Assembly (NCBI GenBank): GCA_947589205.1
Contig: CANQCJ010000042.1
Coordinates: 1-13,363 of the forward strand
Source of the DNA: an uncultured Ruminococcus sp.
GTDB lineage: Bacteria; Bacillota; Clostridia; Oscillospirales; Ruminococcaceae
Reading direction: 5' to 3'
Length of the DNA: 13,363 bases
Positions 13,361 through 13,363 of this stretch are shown here, piece after piece. Each line of letters opens with the position of its first letter. The first letter of the stretch is position 1. A program made the translations under genes and the position numbers. Under the pieces are notes generated by a model. That model saw nothing but the letters and a program-made list of their open reading frames with translations. It searched no databases and was not told where the DNA came from.

Positions 13361-13363
13361 CTT

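Noticed and set aside
1..13363. CRISPR array, tRNA or rRNA genes
   Set aside because: I saw no regularly spaced repeat series and no cloverleaf or CCA-ended tRNA. The only long direct repeat is the 85-bp pair, which explains the insertion site.

Overview
The window looks like chromosomal DNA of a low-to-moderate GC member of the Bacillota, probably a Clostridia gut or rumen lineage such as Oscillospiraceae/Ruminococcus. This rests on strong AGGAGG-type ribosome binding sites, TTGACA/TATAAT promoters, a lysine riboswitch in front of asd, and the style of the phage and two-component genes. The exact genus is an inference.

Left flank (1-1845): the 5' part of asd (aspartate-semialdehyde dehydrogenase) runs leftwards off the window. 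It has a complete leader: a consensus promoter (647-675), a lysine riboswitch aptamer (452-640), an intrinsic terminator (389-411) and a ribosome binding site. queA (tRNA queuosine synthesis) diverges from it and ends in a strong bidirectional terminator.

Inserted element (about 1758-8397): the last 15 codons and stop of queA plus its terminator occur twice as a perfect 85-bp direct repeat (1758-1842 and 8313-8397). The repeats bracket about 6.5 kb of phage-type DNA. The leftward arm reads XRE repressor, PD-(D/E)xK nuclease-like protein, second XRE regulator and large serine recombinase. The rightward arm starts at a consensus promoter with a palindromic operator in its spacer. It reads small unknown protein, Cro-like protein, HTH protein, two small unknown proteins, RecB/Cas4-like exonuclease, coiled-coil protein and RecT. 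No head, tail, terminase or lysis genes are present, so this is a phage early region left as a remnant, or a small satellite-like element. Two lesions stand out. The recombinase's catalytic serine is separated from its start codon by a -1 frameshift at an A-run. recT is cut off exactly where the right repeat begins.

Right flank (8398-13363): a promoter (8412-8440), then a membrane-anchored DUF5301-like protein, an OmpR-family response regulator, an ABC ATPase, two paralogous ABC-2 permeases and a histidine kinase, all rightward and tightly spaced. This is a self-contained sensing and transport operon. A series of CTTAA repeats 11-12 bp apart ahead of the ABC genes, and an inverted 12-bp match ahead of the regulator gene, are candidate regulator binding sites. 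Before insertion, queA and this operon were presumably direct neighbours separated by the queA terminator.
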